From contig VSNO01000109.1 in NCBI GenBank assembly GCA_009774375.1, positions 1 to 16,108 of the forward strand: a stretch of DNA of 16,108 nt. The letters are read 5' to 3'. Position 1 is the first letter of the stretch, and each line of letters begins with the position of its first letter. A program made the position numbers and the translations under genes. This stretch comes from Lachnospiraceae bacterium (GTDB lineage Bacteria > Bacillota > Clostridia > Lachnospirales > Lachnospiraceae). A model generated the notes under the pieces. The model saw only the letters and a list, made by a program, of their open reading frames with translations. It did no database searches and was not told the origin of the DNA. Below are positions 6,508 to 14,383 of this stretch, one piece after another.

Positions 6508-7683
6508 TCACTTTCCGCGGCTTTCCTGCCGCTCCTGCTCAAGCTCCCGGACTGCCTCCTCGTCCAGTTTCCTGAAATCATTGATATTCCGGACCAGCAT
6601 TCTGATACTGTACTTCGGCGTGTCGAAGAAACCTGCCTCGTTCATATTGACGATGATGATTCCCAGCGGCACCGCGATCAGCATTCCGCCGACTCCTGCG
6701 ATCCGATATCCGATAAAAAGCAGGAACAGTGTCGGAATCGGCTCCATCCCGATGGACTCTCCCATGATCTTGGGCTGGATCAGCTGCCGGAATAACTGTC
6801 CCGCCCCCCATATGACCAGAAAACCGATCGCCCTGAGGTAATTGCCGCCGATCACTGTCACGACCGCCCACGGGACCAGCACGATCCCCGTGCCAAAAAA
6901 GGGAAGGAAATCAAGAAACGCCATCAGCAGCGCGATCAGCATGCTATACCGCACCTTCAGCACAGTCAGTCCCACCAGGAGCAGTACATACATCCAGATC
7001 TCGATGCGGAACTGTGCCTTAAAGTATCCCCCGACTGCCTGTTTGAGGCTTGAGGAGAACACGTCATATTTGTGCGTGATGTTTTCCGGCAGGACTCTGC
7101 CCACAAAAGCAGTGAGCCACTCCCTGTCCGCGATAAAGAAATACGCCGACAGCATGCACATGATGATCGATATGATAACACTTGCTATGTTACCTACCAT
7201 GCTGCCCATCCCCTCAAAAGTGCTGAAGTTCAGGCTCTTGGGCAGATCTGTTATCATCTCGCCGATCGTATTGCCAAGGCTGTTCAGGGCATCCGCAAAT
7301 TTAGGCGCCCTCACGCCGATATACTGGTTGATCAGGACGCCCAGATTGTCAAAGTCGTGTTTCACAGCTTCCCACATTGAAGGAACTTCCTCTATAAATC
7401 CGGATACCTGCCTCCAGAAAACGACTCCGAGACCATAACCGATCCCGATCACCGCCGCGATCGCACACACGATGACAACGACCGTTCCGGCTTTTCTTCT
7501 GATCTTCAGCTTGCGCTCCAAAAACGCCACGAGCGGATTCGCAATGCACGATATGAGCCAGCCGATCACAAACGGCATAAAGAACAGGACCAGCCTTGGC
7601 ACCAGAAAAATGCAGAGCAGCAGTACGGCCAGTGAAACCAGTATGTTCACGATCAGCTTCAGATTCTCCCTGCTTGTCATCAT
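6508..7683 (-). CDS. AI-2E family (YtvI-like) integral membrane protein
   Basis: The product is 391 aa with about seven or eight membrane helices, including strongly hydrophobic segments near residues 10-35, 38-55 and 66-90. The family (AI-2 exporter TqsA, sporulation protein YtvI, putative permeases) is recognised from the overall pattern and from the C-terminal block LDFLPFFGTGIVLVPWA followed by QPKIMGESIGMEPI, which is characteristic. The true substrate is unknown; the name AI-2E is historical, and in a sporulating organism YtvI-like is equally apt. The ATG (7681-7683) overlaps the TGA of engB in an ATGA arrangement, with GGAGAG just upstream, so translation is probably coupled. The last 20 residues are charged and cytoplasmic. 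Confidence 0.85.
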   Translation of the reverse strand: MMTSRENLKLIVNILVSLAVLLLCIFLVPRLVLFFMPFVIGWLISCIANPLVAFLERKLKIRRKAGTVVVIVCAIAAVIGIGYGLGVVFWRQVSGFIEEVPSMWEAVKHDFDNLGVLINQYIGVRAPKFADALNSLGNTIGEMITDLPKSLNFSTFEGMGSMVGNIASVIISIIMCMLSAYFFIADREWLTAFVGRVLPENITHKYDVFSSSLKQAVGGYFKAQFRIEIWMYVLLLVGLTVLKVRYSMLIALLMAFLDFLPFFGTGIVLVPWAVVTVIGGNYLRAIGFLVIWGAGQLFRQLIQPKIMGESIGMEPIPTLFLLFIGYRIAGVGGMLIAVPLGIIIVNMNEAGFFDTPKYSIRMLVRNINDFRKLDEEAVRELEQERQESRGK

Positions 7684-8285
7684 CCATTCTCTCCTTCCGG
7701 CTGCACTGTCATGCTGTCGATCAGCTCATAGATCTCATCCCGCCCCTGCTTTGTCTGCGCCGAGAACGGTATCACGATCGTGTCCTTATCCACATCAAGC
7801 CCCTGTCTCACTGCCCTGATCTGCCTTTGCAGCTGGCTCCTGTTGATCTTGTCCGCTTTCGTCGCTATGACGATCGGCTGGAAACCATTTGAGAGGATCC
7901 AGTCGTACATGGTCTTGTCGTTCGCCGAGGGATCATGTCTGATGTCAACCAGCAGAAACACCGCTTTCAGCACCCTCGACTGGCGCAGATACCGCTCGAT
8001 CATCCTGCCCCATTTCTCTTTTTCCCGCAGGTTCACCTTCGCGTAACCATACCCCGGAAGGTCGACAAAGTACAGTTCATTGTTGATATTGTAAAAATTG
8101 ATCGTCTGGGTCTTGCCCGGCTGCGAGCTGGTCCGCGCCAGCGATTTGCGGTTCATGAGCGCGTTGATCAGCGAGGATTTCCCCACATTGCTCTTCCCGG
8201 CAAACGCGATCTCGGGCATACTGTTCTGCGGTACTTTGCTCGTCACACCGATCACGGTCTCCAGACTTACATTCTTTATGACCAT
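7680..8285 (-). CDS. engB: Ribosome biogenesis GTP-binding protein EngB/YsxC
   Basis: The product is 201 aa, standard for the YihA/EngB/YsxC family of TrmE-Era-type GTPases, which act late in large ribosomal subunit assembly. The G motifs are complete: G1 GKSNVGKS (30-37), G2 Thr in PGKTQTINFY, G3 DLPGYG (75-80), G4 TKAD (142-145) and G5 PFSAQTK. It starts 3 nt after the lon stop, with its AGGAG ribosome-binding site inside the lon 3' end, and its own stop overlaps the next start. The lon-engB pairing is conserved in Firmicutes (lonA-ysxC in Bacillus subtilis), which supports the assignment. Confidence 0.96.
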   Translation of the reverse strand: MVIKNVSLETVIGVTSKVPQNSMPEIAFAGKSNVGKSSLINALMNRKSLARTSSQPGKTQTINFYNINNELYFVDLPGYGYAKVNLREKEKWGRMIERYLRQSRVLKAVFLLVDIRHDPSANDKTMYDWILSNGFQPIVIATKADKINRSQLQRQIRAVRQGLDVDKDTIVIPFSAQTKQGRDEIYELIDSMTVQPEGENG

Positions 8286-8288
8286 CTG

Positions 8289-10700
8289 TTATTTCTCCTG
8301 TCCTCCTGTTGCTGTTTTCTTCCTGTTTCCGCTTCTCGTTTTTCTGACCCTGATCTCCTGCGCAAACGCCAGCGGTATCACTTCATCCATAGAGTTCACA
8401 AAACAGATCTCCATACCCGACTTGATCTCACTGGAAATCTCTGCCACATCCTTCTCGTTTTCCGCCGGCACCAGGACGGTGGTGATCCCTGCGGTCTTTG
8501 CTGCCAGCAGCTTTTCCTTCAGTCCGCCGATCGGAAGCACCCTTCCCCGCAGTGTGATCTCACCCGTCATGGCAACCTTCGCCCTGACAGGTGTGTCCGT
8601 GATCGCAGACAGCACTGCCGTCGCCATCGTGATCCCTGCAGACGGACCATCCTTGGGAACTGCCCCTTCAGGAATATGGAGATGAAAATCATTCTCTTTG
8701 AAAAATTCCGGATCGATCTTATATCTGGGGGCGATCGACCTGATATAACTGATCCCTGTCATCGCGGACTCCTTCATCACATCGCCGAGCTTTCCAGTCA
8801 GCTCGATCTCCCCTTTGCCCGGCATGATGTTCACCTCGATCTGCAGCGTATCGCCGCCCACGCTCGTCCATGCAAGCCCCCTGACGATCCCGACATCATC
8901 CTTCTCGTTTGCCATGTCCACGCTGTATTTGGGCTTTCCGAGATATTTTTCAAGTTTCTGGCTGTTTACCCTGATACACTTATCCTGCACCTGCTTTTTG
9001 GGCCTGCCGCCCCTGTCCTTGAGTATCTCCAGCGCCGCCTTCCTGCAGACAGTCCCGAGCTTCCGCTCGAGGTTTCGCACGCCCGCTTCCTTCGTGTAGC
9101 GGTCGATGATCCTCTTTACCGCGTTGTCGCTGATCGTCAGCTGCGTCTCCTTCAGACCGTTTTTTGCAAGCTGCTTCTCCCACAGATGTTCCTTTGCTAT
9201 ATGAAATTTCTCGTTTGCCGTGTAGCTGGTCACCTCTATAATATCCATCCGGTCAAGCAATGGTCTGGGGATATTGCCCGCATCATTTGCGGTCGCTATG
9301 AACAACACTTTGGACAAATCGAGCGGAAGCTCCACATAATGATCCATGAAATGACAGTTCTGTTCCGGGTCGAGTACCTCCAGGAGCGCCGACGAAGTGT
9401 CGCCCTTGTAATCACTGCTGACCTTGTCGATCTCGTCGAGCAGCATCAGCGGGTTGCACACCCCCGCCTGTTTCAGGCCGTTTGCGATCCGTCCCGGCAT
9501 AGCGCCGACATAGGTCTTTCGGTGTCCCCTGATCTCCGCCTCGTCACGCACACCTCCCAGACAGATCCGGATATACTTCTTGTTCAGCGCCTCTGCGATC
9601 GACTTGGCTATGGAAGTCTTTCCCGTGCCCGGCGGTCCCACCAGGCACATGATCGGCGCCTCTCCTTTGCTGGTCAGGCATCGGACTGCCAGATATTCGA
9701 CGATGCGCTCCTTTACCTTCTCAAGCCCATAGTGATCTCTCTCCAGGATCTCCTCCGCCCTGTTGATGTCATTGTTGTCCTTCGAAGCCTTGTTCCACGG
9801 GAGCTCCAGAAGCGTCTCGATATACCCCCGCTCCACTGCGCTCTCTGAGCTTGAGCCCATGATCGTCCTGAATCTGTTGATCTCTTTCTGGATCTTTTCC
9901 TTTACTTCCGCATCCGCCTTCAGCTTCGCAAGCGCCTCCTCATAGTGCTGCACATCAGAGTACTGGTTCTTGTCGCCCAGCTCTTCCTGTATATACTCCA
10001 TCTGCTCGCGCAGAATATAATCCTTTTGGTTCTTGTCTATCTTTTCCCTGATCTTCACAGCCAGCTGTGTGCGGATCGCCGCGATCTGCGCTTCATTCAT
10101 GATCAGCGCGACAAGCTCCCCGCACTGCCCGGAAATATCCTCTATCTCCAATACCTTCTGTTTCTGATCATACGAAAAAGGCATGTTGATCAGGATCTGA
10201 TTCATCAGCACTGTCAGACTGCTTCCCTCTTTAAAATACTTTCCCAGACTTTTACCGATCTTTGGGTAAAACCTGACATATGTGTCAAACACTTCCCGGA
10301 GTGTGCGTGTCAGCGCCTCCGCCTCAGACGGTTCGAGACTGCCCGCATCGTCCTCGATCTCCTCATACAATGCGCTGAAATACTGTCCTTCGTTGTCGTC
10401 CAGCTCCACGATGCGCGCCCTCCCCACAGCTTCCACCATAACCCGGTCGATACTGTTGGGGAGCTTTGTGACCTGTCTGATGTCTGCCACCGCGCATACT
10501 TTATATAAACCATCAATATTGGGTTCCTCTTCGTCCGGATCGATCTGTGGTACAAGCAGCACTTTCTGCGTCCCGTTCAGCGCCTGCTCGATTGCCTTTT
10601 TTGACATCTCTCTGTTCAGATCAAAATGTATGATCATATTTGGCACCACTGTCAATCCGCGCAGTGCCACCAAGGGTAATGCTGCCGTTATCTGCTCCAT
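8289..10700 (-). CDS. lon: ATP-dependent Lon protease
   Basis: The product is 803 aa, a full-length soluble LonA. It degrades misfolded and regulatory proteins as a hexamer in the cytoplasm. The N-terminal substrate-binding domain (about 1-200, opening LPLVALRGLTVVPNM) and a coiled-coil region are followed by the AAA+ module, with Walker A GPPGTGKT at 355-362 and a Walker B ending LLDEIDK. The protease domain ends the protein, with the catalytic Ser687 in KDGPSAGIT and Lys730 in GGLKEK. The ATG at 10700 follows GAGAGG with about 9 nt spacing. The C-terminus carries an extra basic tail (RKTRSGNRKK). A terminator lies between clpX and this gene and no clear promoter follows it, so lon may depend on read-through or on a promoter I cannot see. 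No CIRCE or CtsR operator is visible. Confidence 0.98.
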   Translation of the reverse strand: MEQITAALPLVALRGLTVVPNMIIHFDLNREMSKKAIEQALNGTQKVLLVPQIDPDEEEPNIDGLYKVCAVADIRQVTKLPNSIDRVMVEAVGRARIVELDDNEGQYFSALYEEIEDDAGSLEPSEAEALTRTLREVFDTYVRFYPKIGKSLGKYFKEGSSLTVLMNQILINMPFSYDQKQKVLEIEDISGQCGELVALIMNEAQIAAIRTQLAVKIREKIDKNQKDYILREQMEYIQEELGDKNQYSDVQHYEEALAKLKADAEVKEKIQKEINRFRTIMGSSSESAVERGYIETLLELPWNKASKDNNDINRAEEILERDHYGLEKVKERIVEYLAVRCLTSKGEAPIMCLVGPPGTGKTSIAKSIAEALNKKYIRICLGGVRDEAEIRGHRKTYVGAMPGRIANGLKQAGVCNPLMLLDEIDKVSSDYKGDTSSALLEVLDPEQNCHFMDHYVELPLDLSKVLFIATANDAGNIPRPLLDRMDIIEVTSYTANEKFHIAKEHLWEKQLAKNGLKETQLTISDNAVKRIIDRYTKEAGVRNLERKLGTVCRKAALEILKDRGGRPKKQVQDKCIRVNSQKLEKYLGKPKYSVDMANEKDDVGIVRGLAWTSVGGDTLQIEVNIMPGKGEIELTGKLGDVMKESAMTGISYIRSIAPRYKIDPEFFKENDFHLHIPEGAVPKDGPSAGITMATAVLSAITDTPVRAKVAMTGEITLRGRVLPIGGLKEKLLAAKTAGITTVLVPAENEKDVAEISSEIKSGMEICFVNSMDEVIPLAFAQEIRVRKTRSGNRKKTATGGQEK

Positions 10701-10730
10701 CTATAAAATCCTCTCCCTGCGCCCTGTGTA

Positions 10731-10758
10731 TAAAACGCCGCCTTTTGGAAAGGCGGCG
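10731..10758 (-). terminator. Intrinsic terminator between clpX and lon
   Basis: A perfect 10-bp stem (10736-10745 with 10749-10758, CGCCGCCTTT and AAAGGCGGCG) closes a 3-nt loop and is followed on the minus strand by TTTTAT. It lies 21 nt after the clpX stop and only 30 nt before the lon start. It should end most clpP-clpX transcripts, although the short U tract allows read-through into lon. Confidence 0.85.
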
Positions 10759-10779
10759 CTTATCATCAATCCATTTTAT

Positions 10780-12048
10780 TTATCTCGCCTTTTTCTCACG
10801 CTCCGTGCGCATTGCTTCGCGGTGTACTACAAAAGGCTGACTTGTTCCTTCTACGGACTCCTTCGTGACCACGCAGCTCTCGATCGTGTCATCAGAAGGA
10901 ATCTCATACATGATATCCATCATGATGTTCTCCATGATCGAGCGCAGACCTCTGGCTCCTGTCTTTCTCTCCAGCGCTTTCTCAGCGATCGCATCGATCG
11001 CATCCGGCTCAAACGTAAGCTTCACATCGTCGAACTCAAAAAGCTTCTGATACTGCTTGATCAGCGCACTCTTCGGCTCTTTCAGGATCCTCACGAGGGC
11101 ATCCTTGTCAAGCCCCTCCAGTGACACGTTGATCGGAACCCTGCCCACAAACTCCGGGATCAGGCCAAATTTCGTCAGATCCTGCGGTGTTACCTCCTTG
11201 AATACCGCGCCGATGTCCCTTGTCGTCTTCTCCGCGATATCCTTGTTAAATCCGATAGACTTACGGTCAAGCCTGTTCTCGACGATCTTGTCGAGCCCGT
11301 CGAAAGCGCCGCCGCAGATAAACAGGATATTGGTCGTATCGATCTGGATCAGTTCCTGGTGCGGATGTTTCCTGCCGCCCTGAGGTGGCACGCTCGCCAC
11401 CGTACCCTCGACGATCTTGAGGAGCGCCTGCTGCACTCCCTCACCGGAGACATCTCTGGTGATCGAGACATTCTCACTCTTCTTGGTGATCTTGTCGATC
11501 TCATCGATATAGATGATCCCATACTGGGCCCGCTCAATATCATAATCTGCTGCCTGAATGAGCTTCAAAAGGATATTCTCGACATCCTCACCCACATAGC
11601 CAGCCTCTGTGAGCGTCGTCGCGTCCGCGATCGCAAAAGGAACGTTGATGATCTTTGCAAGTGTCTGTGCCAGATAAGTCTTGCCGCAGCCCGTCGGACC
11701 GATCATGATGATATTGCTCTTCTGGAGCTCCACATCCAGATCCTTCTCTGCCATGACACGCTTATAGTGATTATACACAGCCACCGCCAGCACTTTCTTG
11801 GCCTCCTCCTGTCCGATCACATACTCGTCAAGAAATTCTTTGATCTCGACAGGTTTCAGAAGGTTGATCTCGAAGCCGCCGTCGATCTGCTCCTCCTCGT
11901 ACTCCTCCTCGATAATGTCCGCACAGATATCTACACACTCATCACAGATATAAACACCGGATGGACCTGCTATCAGCTTTCTCACCTGATCCTGTGTTTT
12001 GTTGCAGAAAGAGCATCTCACCCTTCCCTCAGTGCTTTTTCCAGCCAT
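10780..12048 (-). CDS. clpX: ATP-dependent Clp protease ATP-binding subunit ClpX
   Basis: The product is 422 aa, close to the 420-424 aa of well-studied ClpX. It unfolds tagged substrates and feeds them to ClpP. The ATG at 12048 is chosen because AAAGGGAG lies 7 nt upstream; an in-frame ATG at 12069 has no ribosome-binding site. The N-terminal zinc-binding domain has four Cys (C12, C15, C35, C38). The AAA+ motifs are Walker A GPTGCGKT (117-124), pore loop GYVGE, Walker B IIYIDEIDK, and the IGF loop (KSIGFNK) that docks on ClpP. clpP lies 43 nt upstream in the same direction, so the two subunits are co-transcribed. A strong terminator follows. Confidence 0.98.
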   Translation of the reverse strand: MAGKSTEGRVRCSFCNKTQDQVRKLIAGPSGVYICDECVDICADIIEEEYEEEQIDGGFEINLLKPVEIKEFLDEYVIGQEEAKKVLAVAVYNHYKRVMAEKDLDVELQKSNIIMIGPTGCGKTYLAQTLAKIINVPFAIADATTLTEAGYVGEDVENILLKLIQAADYDIERAQYGIIYIDEIDKITKKSENVSITRDVSGEGVQQALLKIVEGTVASVPPQGGRKHPHQELIQIDTTNILFICGGAFDGLDKIVENRLDRKSIGFNKDIAEKTTRDIGAVFKEVTPQDLTKFGLIPEFVGRVPINVSLEGLDKDALVRILKEPKSALIKQYQKLFEFDDVKLTFEPDAIDAIAEKALERKTGARGLRSIMENIMMDIMYEIPSDDTIESCVVTKESVEGTSQPFVVHREAMRTEREKKAR

Positions 12049-12091
12049 CCTTTTTCTCCCTTTACTCATAATTCATTCATTCAAATATATA

Positions 12092-12700
12092 CTAATCCTC
12101 TTTGTCCTCCGCCGCATCGGCTCTGTCAGTGATCACCTTGTCGATCAGCCCATACTGCATGGCCTCCTCAGCTGATTTCCAGTTGTCACGCTCTGTGTCT
12201 GCAGCAACCACATCATAGGGCTGGCCGCAGTTCTCTGCCAGGATACTGTTCAATTTCTGTTTGGTGCGCAGGATATGCTTTGCAGCGATCTCGATCTCGG
12301 TCGCCTGTCCCTGCGCCCCGCCGAGCGGCTGGTGGATCATGATCTCCGCATTGGGCAGAGCCAGCCGTTTGCCCTTCGTGCCGCCTGCGAGCAGGAACGC
12401 ACCCATGCTGGCTGCCATACCGATACAGATCGTCGATACATCGCACTTGATATACCGCATCGTATCGTAGATCGCCATACCTGCAGTGACAGAGCCACCC
12501 GGGCTGTTGATATAGAGCTGGATATCTTTCTCGGGATCTTCGGCCTCCAGGAACAGCAGCTGCGCTACTGTAAGGCTCGCCGTCGTCTCATTGACCTCCT
12601 CGCCCAGGAATATGATGCGCTCCTTCAGTAATCTCGAATAAATATCGTACGAACGCTCCCCACGGCTTGTTTGTTCTATGACATATGGTACTAAACTCAT
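12092..12700 (-). CDS. clpP: ATP-dependent Clp protease proteolytic subunit ClpP
   Basis: The product is 202 aa. It is the serine peptidase that forms the tetradecameric chamber of ClpXP. The catalytic triad is in the standard positions: Ser98 (GMAASMGA), His123 (MIHQPLGG) and Asp172 (TERDNW). The N-terminus (MSLVPYVIEQT) keeps the family pattern of a short propeptide and axial loop. The ATG at 12700 follows GGAGGG with 7 nt spacing. The C-terminal tail is unusually acidic (DRADAAEDKED). It has its own promoter just after tig and is followed by clpX. Confidence 0.98.
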   Translation of the reverse strand: MSLVPYVIEQTSRGERSYDIYSRLLKERIIFLGEEVNETTASLTVAQLLFLEAEDPEKDIQLYINSPGGSVTAGMAIYDTMRYIKCDVSTICIGMAASMGAFLLAGGTKGKRLALPNAEIMIHQPLGGAQGQATEIEIAAKHILRTKQKLNSILAENCGQPYDVVAADTERDNWKSAEEAMQYGLIDKVITDRADAAEDKED

Positions 12701-12737
12701 AGGTTTTCCCTCCGATCTGCATACTGTTACTCATCCC

Positions 12738-12766
12738 AGTATAACGCAAATATAATAATTGTGCAA
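12738..12766 (-). promoter_or_regulatory. Sigma-A promoter of clpP-clpX
   Basis: On the minus strand TTGCAC (complement of 12761-12766) and TATACT (complement of 12738-12743) are separated by exactly 17 nt, five of six matches each to the -35 and -10 consensus. Transcription would start near 12731, giving a leader of about 30 nt. The -35 box lies inside one arm of an 18-bp inverted repeat. Confidence 0.65.
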
Positions 12767-12790
12767 ATACTATGCACAATTATTATATTT
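12748..12790. repeat. 18-bp perfect inverted repeat between tig and clpP
   Basis: The arms at 12748-12765 and 12773-12790 are perfectly complementary, with a 7-nt loop (AATACTA). Only the inner part (TTGTGCA/TGCACAA) contains GC pairs; the outer part is AT-rich. It lies 17 nt after the tig stop and could act as a weak tig terminator. Because it overlaps the -35 box of clpP it could instead be a protein-binding operator. The sequence does not match CtsR or HrcA (CIRCE) sites. Confidence 0.7.
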
Positions 12791-12807
12791 TTTTAATGAT
12801 ATTATGA

Positions 12808-14094
12808 TTATTTCTCTACTGCACTCTCGACTGCAAGCTCCAGTGCTTTCCTGATGCAGATATCCTCCTTGATGGACTTCTGCTCGAAATCACCGATCAT
12901 CTCCGTGATCTTGTCCTCCTCCATCTGGTATGACTCTGCCATCTTCTTGATCTCAGCTGTGTATTCCTCCTCGCTCGCCTCTATGTTCTCTGCCTTTGCC
13001 ACTGCCTCGAGCACCAGCCTTGTCTTGATGCGCTGCTCTGCCTGCGGCTTGAGCTGCTCCAGAAATGCCTCTCTCGTGAGACCCGTGAACTGGAAATACT
13101 GGTCGATCGTGAGACCCTGCATCCGAATCCTCTGTGCAAAGTCATCCGCCATTGAGCGCTGCTGTGTCGCAAGCATCGCCTCCGGGATATCCATCTGTGC
13201 ATCCGCAATGATCGCCTCGATCACTTTCTCTTCCTTTTCGGCCTTTGCTTCCTCTTCCTTCTTCTCAGTCAGATTCTTCTTAACGTCTTCCCTGTACTCC
13301 GCCAGCGTATCAAACTCGGAAACCTCGCTTGCGAACTCATCGTCAAGCTCCGGCAGCTCCTTCTCCTTGATCTCCCTGACCGTGCACTTGAACACAGCCG
13401 GCTTTCCTGCCAGCTCTGCCGCCTGATAATCTTCCGGGAACGTCACGTTCACTTCCACTTCCTTGTCGATCTCGGCACCGACCAGCTGCTCCTCAAATCC
13501 CGGAATGAATGTGTTGGAACCGATGGTAAGCGGGTAGTTCTCGCCCTTGCCGCCCTCGAAGGTCTCGCCGTCCACAAAGCCCTCGAAATCGATCACGGTC
13601 ATATCGCCATCCTTCACAGCCCTGTCCTCGACAGAGATCGTCCTTGCATTGCTCTCTCTCTCCTTGTCGACCGCTGCATCGATCTCCTCCTCCGTGACAT
13701 TCGTATCGGCTCTCTCAACCTCGATGCCTTTGTACTTTCCAAGAGTCACCTCCGGCTTTAACGCCACCTCCGCCGTAAAGATGAACGGTTTTCCTGACTC
13801 TGCCTGTACGATGTCGATCGTCGGCTGCGACACGATCTCCTCCGTGCACTCGTCCACAGCCTTAGCGTAGGCAGACGGAATGACGATGTTTGCAGCATCC
13901 TCATAAAAGATCTCCTTGCCGTACATCTGCTCTATCATCCTGCGCGGAACCTTGCCCTTGCGGAATCCCGGAATGCTCAGCTTATTCCTGCTCTTCTGAT
14001 AAGCCTTGTCGATCGCCTTCTCAAACTCCTCTGCCGGCGCCTCTATCGTAAGCTTTGCCATATTTCCCTCTAACTTCTCTACCTGTAAACTCAT
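12808..14094 (-). CDS. tig: Trigger factor, ribosome-associated chaperone
   Basis: The product is 428 aa, the normal length. It binds nascent chains at the ribosome exit tunnel and has peptidyl-prolyl isomerase activity. The ATG at 14094 (MSLQVEKLEGN) is preferred: it matches the N-terminus of other trigger factors (MSVKWEKQEGN in B. subtilis), with GGAGG 11 nt upstream; ATGs further upstream are too close to that site or precede it. The ribosome-binding signature GFRKGKVP is at 43-50. The FKBP-type domain spans about 150-240 (VIDFEGFVDGE, then IPGFEEQLVG), and the long helical C-terminal arms follow. Its promoter lies about 160 nt upstream, and clpP-clpX follow in the same direction. Confidence 0.97.
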   Translation of the reverse strand: MSLQVEKLEGNMAKLTIEAPAEEFEKAIDKAYQKSRNKLSIPGFRKGKVPRRMIEQMYGKEIFYEDAANIVIPSAYAKAVDECTEEIVSQPTIDIVQAESGKPFIFTAEVALKPEVTLGKYKGIEVERADTNVTEEEIDAAVDKERESNARTISVEDRAVKDGDMTVIDFEGFVDGETFEGGKGENYPLTIGSNTFIPGFEEQLVGAEIDKEVEVNVTFPEDYQAAELAGKPAVFKCTVREIKEKELPELDDEFASEVSEFDTLAEYREDVKKNLTEKKEEEAKAEKEEKVIEAIIADAQMDIPEAMLATQQRSMADDFAQRIRMQGLTIDQYFQFTGLTREAFLEQLKPQAEQRIKTRLVLEAVAKAENIEASEEEYTAEIKKMAESYQMEEDKITEMIGDFEQKSIKEDICIRKALELAVESAVEK

Positions 14095-14110
14095 TTGTCC
14101 CATTTCCTCC

Positions 14111-14125
14111 TTGCATATCATGCAA
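14111..14125 (-). other. Small hairpin abutting the tig ribosome-binding site
   Basis: On the minus strand TTGCAT and ATGCAA (14120-14125 and 14111-14116) flank a 3-nt GAT loop and run directly into GGAGG. The 6-bp stem is short and AT-rich, so any effect on translation would be modest. Confidence 0.3.
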
Positions 14126-14261
14126 TCATGCCTGCCATGAATATATTTTTATATTTTATCTATTTCAGTATACAGTCCGTACACAGCCGCCAAACGCCTT
14201 TGCCGTCATGGTCACCAAGCCATTGCACAGACCTGTACCGAACAGTTACCAATCGTTTTTT

Positions 14262-14290
14262 ATTATAGCATAGGCTTACTGAAAATAAAA
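14262..14290 (-). promoter_or_regulatory. Probable extended -10 promoter of tig
   Basis: TGCTATAAT on the minus strand (complement of 14262-14270) is a perfect extended -10 box. The -35 position at 17 nt spacing reads TTTTAT (complement of 14285-14290) and is weak, as is common with extended -10 promoters. Transcription would start near 14255, leaving a leader of about 160 nt. I recognise no riboswitch or T-box in that leader. Confidence 0.55.
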
Positions 14291-14330
14291 GAAAATTTTT
14301 TAAAAGTTTTTCAAAAATATATGTAACAGC

Positions 14331-14364
14331 AAAAAAACGGGATGCGATATCTCGATCGCATCCC
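14331..14364 (-). terminator. Intrinsic terminator of the spore-protein gene
   Basis: A perfect 10-bp stem (14339-14348 with 14355-14364, GGGATGCGAT and ATCGCATCCC) with a 6-nt loop is followed on the minus strand by GTTTTTTT. It lies 19 nt after the SASP stop and isolates that gene from tig. Confidence 0.93.
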
Positions 14365-14383
14365 ATCCTGTCCTTTTCCGGTC

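Noticed and set aside
7935..9848. A 637-codon open frame on the + strand, antisense to lon and engB.
   Set aside because: It lies wholly opposite two conserved genes, has no ribosome-binding site at its start, and its translation is rich in His, Arg, Leu and Asp with no recognisable domain, as expected for the complement of Clostridia coding sequence.
14159..14203. A 14-codon mini-ORF (starting MTAKAFGG) in the tig leader.
   Set aside because: There is no proper Shine-Dalgarno and no run of regulatory codons that would indicate attenuation, so chance is the simpler explanation.
14160..14366. A 68-codon open frame on the minus strand between the SASP gene and tig.
   Set aside because: It would run through the SASP terminator and the tig promoter, and it has no ribosome-binding site.
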